Below the pieces are notes generated by a model that worked only from the letters and a program-made list of their open reading frames with translations, searched no databases and was not told the origin of the DNA. Positions 6,498 to 12,647 of a stretch of DNA of 12,647 bases are shown in pieces. The stretch lies in NCBI GenBank assembly GCA_036009105.1, contig DASYMJ010000217.1, positions 1-12,647 of the forward strand. The letters are read 5' to 3'. The translations under genes and the position numbers were made by a program. Within the stretch, counting starts at the first letter, position 1, and each line of letters starts with the position of its first letter. The stretch is from JAFAVZ01 sp036009105 (GTDB taxonomy: Bacteria > Acidobacteriota > Thermoanaerobaculia > Gp7-AA8).

Positions 6498-7190
6498 ATG
6501 AAGAAGCACTACCCCTACTACCCCATCTTCATCGACATCGAGGACCGCAACGTCCTGATCGTCGGGGGCGGCAACGTCTGCGCGCGCAAAGCGGAGACGA
6601 TGATGAAGTACGGCGCGCGGGTGACCATCGCTTCGCCCGACTTCACCAAGGAGATCGAGCAGTGGGCGGCTGATGGAAAGCTGCAATTGCGCCGCAAGAG
6701 CTACGAGCTGGCCGATCTGGACGGCGCCTCCATCGTCATCGCCTCCACCGACGACCCGTGCGTCAACGCCCGCGTGGCGCGCGACTGCCGGCGGCGCAAG
6801 ATCCCGGTCAACGTGGTGGACGTGACCCACCTCTGCGAGTTCATCGTGCCGGCCATCGTGGAGCGCGGCTCCATCCAGATCGCGGTCTCCACCGGCGGCA
6901 AGTCGCCCGCCCTGGCCCGCACCCTGAAGGAAGACCTGCAGCGCTCCGTCGGCCCCGAGTACGACGAGGTGAACCAGCTCCTCGGCACGCTCCGCAAAGG
7001 GGCGAAGAAAGTGCTGCCCACCGACGTCGACCGCAAGCGCTTCTTCGACGCCATCCTGGCGGACGGCATTCTGGAGCTGCTGCGGGAAGGGCGGCGGCGC
7101 GAGGCGTACGAACGGGTGGCGCGCCATTGCGCCGCGGCGGACGTGCCGCTCAGCGACGAGCTCACCGGGATGCTGGCGAGCCTGCAGTGA
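6498..7190 (+). CDS. Precorrin-2 dehydrogenase / sirohydrochlorin ferrochelatase-like protein (SirC/Met8p type)
   Basis: This family oxidises precorrin-2 to sirohydrochlorin with NAD+, and in Met8p/CysG-type members also inserts Fe2+ to give siroheme. The 230 residues begin with YYPIFIDIEDRNVLIVGGGNV, a Rossmann nucleotide site with GGGNVCARK at 23-31. Next come IVIASTDD (79-86), VNVVDVTHLCEF (104-115) with D108 at the position of the catalytic aspartate, STGGKSPALAR (131-141), and a C-terminal helical domain from about 150. There is no CobA/CysG methyltransferase domain, so this is the stand-alone form. The ATG at 6498 has no Shine-Dalgarno, and seven bases separate it from the upstream hairpin. 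The gene is coupled by GTGA to a membrane protein unrelated to tetrapyrroles, and no hem, cob or cys genes are near. Whether it chelates iron as well as oxidising cannot be decided here. Confidence 0.9.
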   Translation: MKKHYPYYPIFIDIEDRNVLIVGGGNVCARKAETMMKYGARVTIASPDFTKEIEQWAADGKLQLRRKSYELADLDGASIVIASTDDPCVNARVARDCRRRKIPVNVVDVTHLCEFIVPAIVERGSIQIAVSTGGKSPALARTLKEDLQRSVGPEYDEVNQLLGTLRKGAKKVLPTDVDRKRFFDAILADGILELLREGRRREAYERVARHCAAADVPLSDELTGMLASLQ

Positions 7191-8866
7191 GCGCCGCTCA
7201 CCCCCAGCCCCTCTCGCCGCGCGGCGGGGAGAGGGTGGCCGCAGGCCGGCTGCGGCGCGGCGCACTCCTCGCCATCAGCGCGGTCTGGCTCCTCTCCACC
7301 GCCCTCTGGCTGCAGCCGGGCGTGATCAAGCCGGACGGCGCCGGCTACCTGGTCTATCTCCCCTCCGCCTGGCTGGACGGCGACCTCCTCTTCTACAACG
7401 AATGGCAGCGCCTCGGCATGGTCGCGCGGGATGGCACCACGATGTTCCGCGGCACCTCCGCCAGCGATCACCTCGGCATCCACTGGGCGGCCGGCGCGGC
7501 GGTGGCCTGGCTGCCGCCGTTCATCGCCGCCGACGCGGCGCGCGCCATCGCGCCGCCGCTGCAGCGCTTTCCCCGCAACGGCGTCTCGCTGCCTTACAAC
7601 GTGGCCATCGTGGCGATGTCCGCCGCGGCGGGGCTGGCCACGCTGCTGATCGGCTTCGTGATTGCGCGGCGCTTCACGGCCGAGGGGGCGGCGGCCGGGG
7701 CGTGCATCGCGGTCTGGCTGGGGACGCCGCTGCTGTGGTACTCGGTGCGCCACGCCACGCTCTCCCACGCCGTCTCCGGCGCGGCCTGCGCGCTCTTCGT
7801 GCTGCTCGCGCTGCGGCTGCGCAATGCAATGACCACCGAAGCCGTCTTTTCGGTGGGCCTGGCGCTCGGCTTCGCCGCCGCGGTGCGGGTGCAGAACGTG
7901 GCGCTCGCGCCCGTCGTACTGATCGTGCTCGAGCCCGCAGCGCGCCGCGAGGTGCTGCGAAGAGCGCATTGGCTGATCGCGGGCGGGCTGCTCGGCGTGC
8001 TGCCGGAGGTCATCGCCAGCCAGGTGCTGTACGGCTCGCCCATCGCCTTCGCCGGCTTCGGCGCGCGGGTGACGCTCGGCGTCTTCCGCCGCTTCTGGTT
8101 TTCCGAGACGCTCTTCTCCTGGTTCCACGGCGCCTTTCCGTGGACGCCGCTCGTGGCGCTCGCGGTCTGCGGGCTGCTGCTCGTGCTCCGGAGCGATCGC
8201 CGCCTCGCAATCGCCGGCCTCTACGCGTTCCTCATCCAGTGGCTGCTCAACGCCACGCTGGAGCGGGCGTTCTGGAGCGGCGTCTCCTTCGGCAACCGGC
8301 GCTTCGACAGCTGCACGATCTTCTTCATCATCGGCCTGGCCGCGCTCCTCGCGCGCTTCCCCAGGAGCGGCGCGGCCGCCGCCGCGCTCTGCTGCGCCTG
8401 GACCATGGCCCTCTTCTTCGCCGCCGGCCGCCTGGACCTCAACTTCGACCAAACGCCATCCGAGCTCATCGCCGCCATGGGGCCGCCGAAGCTGGCGCCT
8501 CTCGCCTTCGTGCCGCCGGCGGCGAAAGCGCACGTGGCCGCATTGGCCGTCTTCACCCTGCTCCTGATCTTTGCCATCGCGGCCCTTCTGCGAAGAGCGC
8601 GTCCGCACGTGCGAGCGGCCATCGCCGCAACGTACCTCGGAGCGGTGAGCCTCTTCTTCGCGGTCTGCGGCGTGAGGGACGGATCGCGCAAAGCGCTGTA
8701 CCGGGACCTGATCGAGAAGAACCGCGCGCAGCTCGGGCAGACCCTCTCCGACATCGGCCTGTTGCGCGCCGAGGAGCGGTACCTGCGCCGGCAGGGGAAG
8801 GAGGAGGCGGCGGACGTCACCGCGGCCGAGGCGGCCCGCCTGGAGGAGGCAGTCCGAGGGCGGTAG
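7187..8866 (+). CDS. GT-C-like polytopic membrane protein, putative glycosyltransferase
   Basis: If started at the GTG overlapping the previous stop (GTGA), the product is 559 residues; a GTG at 7235 would give 543 and still keep the first membrane helix (about 25-43). About 11-12 hydrophobic segments are visible. Motifs include KPDGAGYLVYLPSAWLDGDL (48-67) right after helix 1, as in GT-C enzymes whose first external loop holds the catalytic acid; YSVRHATLSHAVSG (185-198); AVRVQN (232-237); and FHGAFPWTPLVAL further on. This pattern matches uncharacterised GT39/PMT-like proteins that modify envelope polymers or proteins from lipid-linked donors. The last 65 or so residues (about 8669-8863) are strongly charged and helical, probably a cytoplasmic coiled coil. 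Residues 8-17 are encoded by a palindromic GC element, which is why the true start may be 7235. Donor and acceptor are unknown. Confidence 0.75.
   Translation: MSAAHPQPLSPRGGERVAAGRLRRGALLAISAVWLLSTALWLQPGVIKPDGAGYLVYLPSAWLDGDLLFYNEWQRLGMVARDGTTMFRGTSASDHLGIHWAAGAAVAWLPPFIAADAARAIAPPLQRFPRNGVSLPYNVAIVAMSAAAGLATLLIGFVIARRFTAEGAAAGACIAVWLGTPLLWYSVRHATLSHAVSGAACALFVLLALRLRNAMTTEAVFSVGLALGFAAAVRVQNVALAPVVLIVLEPAARREVLRRAHWLIAGGLLGVLPEVIASQVLYGSPIAFAGFGARVTLGVFRRFWFSETLFSWFHGAFPWTPLVALAVCGLLLVLRSDRRLAIAGLYAFLIQWLLNATLERAFWSGVSFGNRRFDSCTIFFIIGLAALLARFPRSGAAAAALCCAWTMALFFAAGRLDLNFDQTPSELIAAMGPPKLAPLAFVPPAAKAHVAALAVFTLLLIFAIAALLRRARPHVRAAIAATYLGAVSLFFAVCGVRDGSRKALYRDLIEKNRAQLGQTLSDIGLLRAEERYLRRQGKEEAADVTAAEAARLEEAVRGR
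7209..7235. repeat. GC-rich palindromic element at the start of the GT-C-like gene
   Basis: CCCTCTC at 7209-7215 pairs with GAGAGGG at 7229-7235. Inside it, GCCGC (7216-7220) and GCGGC (7221-7225) form a second perfect palindrome, leaving GGG (7226-7228) bulged. It resembles short interspersed CCCCTCTCC-type hairpins that I recall from intergenic regions of several GC-rich genomes. Here it falls just after the GTGA junction, so it is either translated as part of the N-terminus or forms a hairpin ahead of the GTG at 7235. Confidence 0.55.
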
Positions 8867-8873
8867 GTGGCTG

Positions 8874-8882
8874 TGCTATCCT
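8874..8882 (+). promoter_or_regulatory. Candidate extended -10 promoter for the GT2 gene, leaderless
   Basis: TGCTATCCT at 8874-8882 reads as an extended -10 (TGn plus TATCCT). Nine C-rich bases (CCCCCGCCC) follow, then the ATG at 8892. No -35-like hexamer is evident, which an extended -10 can tolerate, and there is no Shine-Dalgarno. It lies in the 25-base gap after the GT-C-like gene. Confidence 0.5.
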
Positions 8883-8891
8883 CCCCCGCCC

Positions 8892-9707
8892 ATGCCTCTC
8901 CACGAGAAGAAAGTCATCGCCGTCCTGCCGGCGTACAACGCCGAAAAGACGCTCGAGGCGACCTTCGACGACATCCCCAAAGACTGGGTGGACGAGATCC
9001 TCCTGGTGGACGACTGCTCGCGCGACCACACCGTGGAGCTCTCCCGCAGGCTCGGCATCAGGACCATCGTCCATCAGAAGAACCGCGGCTACGGCGGCAA
9101 CCAGAAGACCTGCTACCGCACTGCCATGGACGAGCTGGGCGGCGAGATCATGGTCATGGTCCATCCCGACCACCAGTACGACCCCAAGATCGTCCCCGAG
9201 CTGGTCAAGCCGCTCCTGCGCGGCGACTGCGACGCCGTCTTCGGCTCGCGCATGCTCGGCGGGCGGCCCATCGAAGGGGGCATGCCGAAGTGGAAGTACT
9301 GGGCCAACCTCTTCCTGACCATGGTGGAGAACGCCACCTTCTACGTCTTCCTCTCCGAGTACCACTCCGGCTTCCGGGCCTATTCGCGGCGGTACCTGGA
9401 GAGCGTCAACTTCGAGGCGAACTCCGATGACTTCGTGTTCGACACGGAGATCATCGCCCAGGGCGTGGCCAAGGGGATGCTGATCCGGGAGGTGCCGATC
9501 CGGACGCGCTACTTCGACGAGGCCTCGCAGATCGGCTTCTGGCGCTCGGTGCGGTATGGCCTGGCCATCCTCAAGACGATGGTGACGTACAAGCTGCACA
9601 AGAAGCGCGTCTGGTCGCACCGCATCTTCCGCGACCGGGCGGTGAGCAACCGGCCGCCGGCGATGCGCAATGGCGACGCGCCGGCCGGCCCGGCGCCCAT
9701 TTCCTGA
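8892..9707 (+). CDS. GT2 family glycosyltransferase, dolichyl/polyprenyl-phosphate sugar synthase-like
   Basis: The 271-residue GT-A fold protein has VIAVLPAYNAEKTL (8-21), the nucleotide-binding VDD at 39-41, NRGYGGNQ (64-71), HPDHQYDP at 91-98 (the HxDxQYxP acceptor/metal motif of the DPM1-like group), GSRMLGG, and later GFRAYSR and EVPIRTRY. These point to transfer of a sugar from a nucleotide donor to a polyprenyl-phosphate carrier on the cytoplasmic face. There is no C-terminal transmembrane pair such as CsbB or GtrB carry. Only an amphipathic stretch (FWRSVRYGLAILKTMVTYKL) could hold it to the membrane. The ATG at 8892 immediately precedes the first strand. The stop overlaps the next start (TGATG), coupling it to the YfhO-like transferase, which makes it the likely donor supplier. 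The sugar identity is not readable. Confidence 0.9.
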   Translation: MPLHEKKVIAVLPAYNAEKTLEATFDDIPKDWVDEILLVDDCSRDHTVELSRRLGIRTIVHQKNRGYGGNQKTCYRTAMDELGGEIMVMVHPDHQYDPKIVPELVKPLLRGDCDAVFGSRMLGGRPIEGGMPKWKYWANLFLTMVENATFYVFLSEYHSGFRAYSRRYLESVNFEANSDDFVFDTEIIAQGVAKGMLIREVPIRTRYFDEASQIGFWRSVRYGLAILKTMVTYKLHKKRVWSHRIFRDRAVSNRPPAMRNGDAPAGPAPIS

Positions 9708-12166
9708 TGACCGGGGGCCCGACCGCTCGGCGGCAGGATGTCTGGGCGGTGGTGCTGCTGGCACTCGTCGCCACCCTCTTCTTCGCCGACGTGCTGGCCG
9801 GCATCAACAACTTCTTCATCCGCGACCTCACCCGCTACTACTACCCCACCAAGCAGATCCTGCGGGAGATCGTCCTGCACGGCGAGTTCCCCTACTGGAA
9901 CCGCTACTTCTCCGCCGGCCAGCCGATCGCGGCGAACCCCGAGCACGAGGTCTTCTACCCCTTCACCTGGCTGATCCTGCTGCCGAGCTACGACTTCGGC
10001 TACCGGCTGCACATCCTCATCCACATCTACATCGGCCTGTTCGGCATGTATGCGCTGCTGCGCTCGATGGAGCTGCGCCCGTTCGCAGCCTTCATCGGCG
10101 CCCTCGGCTTCGGCGTGGGCGGCTGCTATCTCTCGTACATCAACCTGCTGCCCATCCTCTTCTGCGCGGCGTGGCTGCCCCTGACCTGTCTCTTCGTGCG
10201 CCGCTTCCTCCTGCAGCACCGCGCCCGCGACTTCGCCCTCGCCGCGCTCTTCCTCGGCATGCAGTTCCTCGTCGGCGAGCCGACCACCATCCTCCAGACC
10301 GGCTTCCTCATCGGCATGTACGCGCTCTACCGCGGCTGGTACGCCCGGCCGCGCATCACCAAGATGCTGACCGGCGTGCTCTGGATCGGGTTGATCAGCG
10401 CGGGCGGGCTGGCCATCGGCGCGGCGCAGGTGCTCCCCGCCCTGGACCACGTGCGCGACTCGGCCCGCTCGCGGCCGTTCGGCTTCGACCTGGTCAGCGC
10501 CTGGAGCATGCCGTGGGCGAAGCTGTCCGAGGTCATCTATCCGCACATCCTGGGGCACATCTCCATCAAGCAGGTGATGTGGTACTGGGGGAGCGGCCTC
10601 TATCCGGGGATGGGCTCGCCGTTCGTCTTCAGCATCTACTTCGGCCTCCTCCTCACCGCGTGCGCCATCGGCGGTGCGTTCGTCCGGCCGCGCGGCGGCC
10701 GCTTCGTCCTCATCCTCACCCTCTTCTCCGTGCTGATGGCGCTGGGCGGGCACACGCCGGTGCTCGAGTGGCTGTACGACCATCACATCGCCATGTCGAT
10801 CCGCTATCCGGAGAAATTCATCCTCATCGCCGCCTTCGCGGCGGTGATCTTCGGCGCGCAGATGCTCGACCGGATCGTGCACGGCGACGAGGGGGTGCGG
10901 GAGGGGACGATCGGCTTCCTCCTCGCCGTGCTGCTCGTGGCGGTCATCCTCGCCGTGCTGTCGTGGTTCCCCATCTACGCCAGGGGGATGATGAAGATCT
11001 GGGGCTGGACGCCCGGCGCGGCGCTCGACTACATGATGAAGGTCACGCGCATCGACTGGATCGTGGCCTGCGCGCGGGCCGGCGCGCTGCTCGCGCTGCT
11101 GCTGCTCATCCGCCGCATCCGCCGGCCGGTGTGGGTGACCATCGTCGGCGTCCTGGTGATCGCGGACCTCTTCTACGCCGGCAACGAGCTGAACCCGCGC
11201 ATGCCGCGGCGCTTCTTCCAGCCGCCGCCCGTCGCCGCGCAGTTCCCCACTAACCGCGAGCCGTTCCGCATCTTCCACGAGGCCGACTGGTATGGGCAGG
11301 AGGAGATCGCCAAGCAGTACTTCTCCACCGGCAACGCCGTCTATTGGGTGGTGCGCAACGGCCTCTTTCCGATGACGCCCGCCGGCTCGCGGCTGCGCAC
11401 CGTGCTGGAGCGCGACTACGACAAGACGGCCCTTTTGCCGACCATCGACCTGACCGACTCGGTGTGGGACGTGAAGCGCTCCGGCCGGGCCGACTGGTAC
11501 CGCCCGTTCATGGCCATGTCCAACGCCTGGTACCGCGCGCTCTACCGCAACTTCGAGGTGGAGAAGAAGCGCAACCGGAACAACTTCAAGGAGTCGCTGC
11601 CGCTGCGCTTCGAGGAAGGGAAGCACTACCCGCGCTACTACTTCGCCGACCAGCTGGTGACGATCAAGGACCGCAACGACTTCGTGAAGAAGCTCTCCAA
11701 CGGCAGCTACAGCGATGCGGTCGCCTTCCTTTCCCAGCCCTCCTTCGTGCCGGCGCGGGGCGTGGTGCACGGCGTGCGGGAGACGGCGAACCACGCCACG
11801 ATCGACGTGGAGAGCTTCGGCCAGGGCTTCCTGGTCATGAGCATCACGCCGCACAAGTACTGGCGGGTCACCATGGACGGCCAGGCGGTGACGCCGGTAG
11901 TGACCAACATCGGCTATCAGGGCGTCACCATCACGCCCGGCCGGCACCGCGTGGAGATGCAGTACGTGAACGAGCTGGTGCGGGTGGGGGGCCTCGTCTC
12001 GGCGCTCGCCTTCGTGCTGCTGGGCGGCATCGCACTGCGCCGCCCGCGGCCGCGCGCGGAGCTGGCGGCCTACGAGGAGCCGGTGCACGTGGTGGCCGAT
12101 GACGCCGGGCTGCATGTCGAGCCCGCGGAGCCGGAAGAGCCGCTCCCCATCGAATCGCCATCATGA
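9707..12166 (+). CDS. YfhO-family polytopic membrane protein, putative lipid-sugar-dependent glycosyltransferase
   Basis: The 819-residue protein has a membrane helix at about 11-32, then IRDLTRYYYP with D40, PYWN at 62-65, GQPIAANP at 71-78, FYP and about ten further helices. RYPEK is at 366-370, and a large extracytoplasmic region follows to about 760. Its end has the typical YfhO pattern YWRVTMDGQAV near 720, PGRHRVEMQY, a final helix at about 761-782 and an acidic cytoplasmic tail. Length is normal for YfhO (about 800-860). Firmicute YfhO transfers a sugar flipped by GtcA onto lipoteichoic acid; homologues are widespread in other phyla with unknown targets. It starts on the last base of the GT2 stop (TGATG) and overlaps the M20 peptidase by ATGA, so the three are one translational unit. 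It is paralogous to the minus-strand gene at 3294-5108. Confidence 0.88.
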   Translation: MTGGPTARRQDVWAVVLLALVATLFFADVLAGINNFFIRDLTRYYYPTKQILREIVLHGEFPYWNRYFSAGQPIAANPEHEVFYPFTWLILLPSYDFGYRLHILIHIYIGLFGMYALLRSMELRPFAAFIGALGFGVGGCYLSYINLLPILFCAAWLPLTCLFVRRFLLQHRARDFALAALFLGMQFLVGEPTTILQTGFLIGMYALYRGWYARPRITKMLTGVLWIGLISAGGLAIGAAQVLPALDHVRDSARSRPFGFDLVSAWSMPWAKLSEVIYPHILGHISIKQVMWYWGSGLYPGMGSPFVFSIYFGLLLTACAIGGAFVRPRGGRFVLILTLFSVLMALGGHTPVLEWLYDHHIAMSIRYPEKFILIAAFAAVIFGAQMLDRIVHGDEGVREGTIGFLLAVLLVAVILAVLSWFPIYARGMMKIWGWTPGAALDYMMKVTRIDWIVACARAGALLALLLLIRRIRRPVWVTIVGVLVIADLFYAGNELNPRMPRRFFQPPPVAAQFPTNREPFRIFHEADWYGQEEIAKQYFSTGNAVYWVVRNGLFPMTPAGSRLRTVLERDYDKTALLPTIDLTDSVWDVKRSGRADWYRPFMAMSNAWYRALYRNFEVEKKRNRNNFKESLPLRFEEGKHYPRYYFADQLVTIKDRNDFVKKLSNGSYSDAVAFLSQPSFVPARGVVHGVRETANHATIDVESFGQGFLVMSITPHKYWRVTMDGQAVTPVVTNIGYQGVTITPGRHRVEMQYVNELVRVGGLVSALAFVLLGGIALRRPRPRAELAAYEEPVHVVADDAGLHVEPAEPEEPLPIESPS

Positions 12167-12647
12167 CCGCCACCCGCCGCCGCGTCCTCCTCGTCATCCT
12201 GCTCGCCCTCCTCGCCGCGGCCGTGCTGGCGCTGCGCCTCTACAACCAGCGCGAGGCGTCGAAGCGGGCCGGCGGCCTGTACGTGCCGAAGGAGATCGCC
12301 ATCACCGCGGAGATGCTCCTGCTGCAGGAGTACGTCCGCATCGACACCTCCAACCCGCCGGGCAAGGAGCTGCCCGGCGCGCAATGGCTCGCCGCGCAGC
12401 TGCGGAAGCGCGGCATCGGGGCGGAGATCATCGAGGCGGCGCCCGGGCGGGCCAGCGTCTACGCGCGCATCCGCGGGAAGCAGCCGGGCGGCGCGCTGCT
12501 CCTGCTCAGCCACATCGACGTCGTGCCGGTCACCCAGTCGCAGTGGAGCGAGCCGGCGTTCAGCGGCCGCATCTACCGCAACGTGATGCTCGGCCGCGGC
12601 ACGCTGGACATGAAAGGCATCGCCATCTGCGAGCTGCTGGCCATGGC
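12163..12647 (+). CDS. Membrane-anchored M20 family metallopeptidase, 5' part
   Basis: The frame runs from the ATG overlapping the upstream TGA (ATGA) to the window edge, giving 161 residues. Residues 8-25 form an uncleaved-looking membrane anchor or signal sequence after three arginines. The M20/M25/M40 catalytic domain follows: YVRIDTSNPPGKE (58-69), LLLLSHIDVVPV with metal ligand H117 and catalytic-site D119 (113-123), and GRGTLDMKG (144-152) with bridging metal ligand D149. These enzymes are di-zinc aminoacylases, carboxypeptidases or dipeptidases. The N-terminal anchor places this one at the cytoplasmic membrane, probably facing the periplasm. The substrate is unknown. The rest of the catalytic and dimerisation domains lies beyond the window. 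Coupling to a YfhO-like gene is unusual but may be only operon packing. Confidence 0.88.
   Translation, partial: MTATRRRVLLVILLALLAAAVLALRLYNQREASKRAGGLYVPKEIAITAEMLLLQEYVRIDTSNPPGKELPGAQWLAAQLRKRGIGAEIIEAAPGRASVYARIRGKQPGGALLLLSHIDVVPVTQSQWSEPAFSGRIYRNVMLGRGTLDMKGIAICELLAM

Noticed and set aside
6701..8608. A 635-residue minus-strand open frame spanning the siroheme and GT-C-like genes
   Set aside because: It crosses two well-supported genes, is charged low complexity, and has no recognisable domain.
9509..12115. An 868-residue open frame on the minus strand opposite the large YfhO-like gene
   Set aside because: The composition is His, Glu, Arg and Ala rich throughout with no hydrophobic core or motif. 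It mirrors codon bias of the real gene on the other strand.
1..12647. Mobile element, prophage or genomic island
   Set aside because: No transposase, integrase, tRNA-end or flanking direct repeats were seen, and base composition looks even across housekeeping and envelope genes.

Overview
This is a GC-rich, very tightly packed bacterial window. Ten or eleven genes leave only four gaps, of 10, 23, 82 and 25 bases. No RNA gene, insertion sequence, phage gene or CRISPR array is visible, and no stretch over 300 bases lacks a gene. The accD-folC order, abundant polytopic glycosyltransferase-like proteins, TANNNT boxes placed just before start codons, and absent Shine-Dalgarno sequences suggest an Acidobacteriota-like or similar high-GC environmental lineage. 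That assignment is tentative because no phylogenetic marker could be compared.

Layout: (1) 1-1352, the tail of an unidentified gene overlapping a GT-C type membrane glycosyltransferase. (2) 1363-3401, accD (acetyl-CoA carboxylase beta subunit) overlapping folC (folylpolyglutamate/dihydrofolate synthase). (3) 3294-5108, minus strand, a short YfhO-like membrane protein whose 3' end overlaps folC tail to tail by 108 bases. (4) 5132-6415, glyA (serine hydroxymethyltransferase), divergent from the YfhO-like gene across 23 bases. (5) 6417-6490, a large imperfect hairpin built from heptamers. (6) 6498-8866, a Met8p/SirC-type siroheme synthesis enzyme overlapping a second GT-C-like membrane protein. 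(7) 8892-12647, a GT2 polyprenyl-phosphate glycosyltransferase-like enzyme, a full-length YfhO-like protein and the start of a membrane-anchored M20 peptidase, all translationally coupled.

Two themes run through the window. One is housekeeping one-carbon, folate, lipid and tetrapyrrole metabolism: accD, folC, glyA and the siroheme enzyme. FolC and GlyA meet in one-carbon metabolism. The other is envelope glycosylation: two GT-C-like proteins, two YfhO-like proteins and one GT2 enzyme that could supply a lipid-linked sugar. The GT2-YfhO pair resembles the donor-maker plus extracytoplasmic transferase halves of three-component glycosylation systems such as CsbB/GtcA/YfhO in Firmicutes, but no flippase is seen here.

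The most interesting non-coding signal concerns initiation. Three gene units begin with a TANNNT box (TAGAGT, TATGAT, TATCCT) followed by only 7-9 mostly C-rich bases and then ATG, with no Shine-Dalgarno sequence. This is the pattern expected of leaderless mRNAs. At glyA the box overlaps a minus-strand CATAAT, giving a compact candidate bidirectional promoter. I did not find a clearly undescribed multi-gene system.
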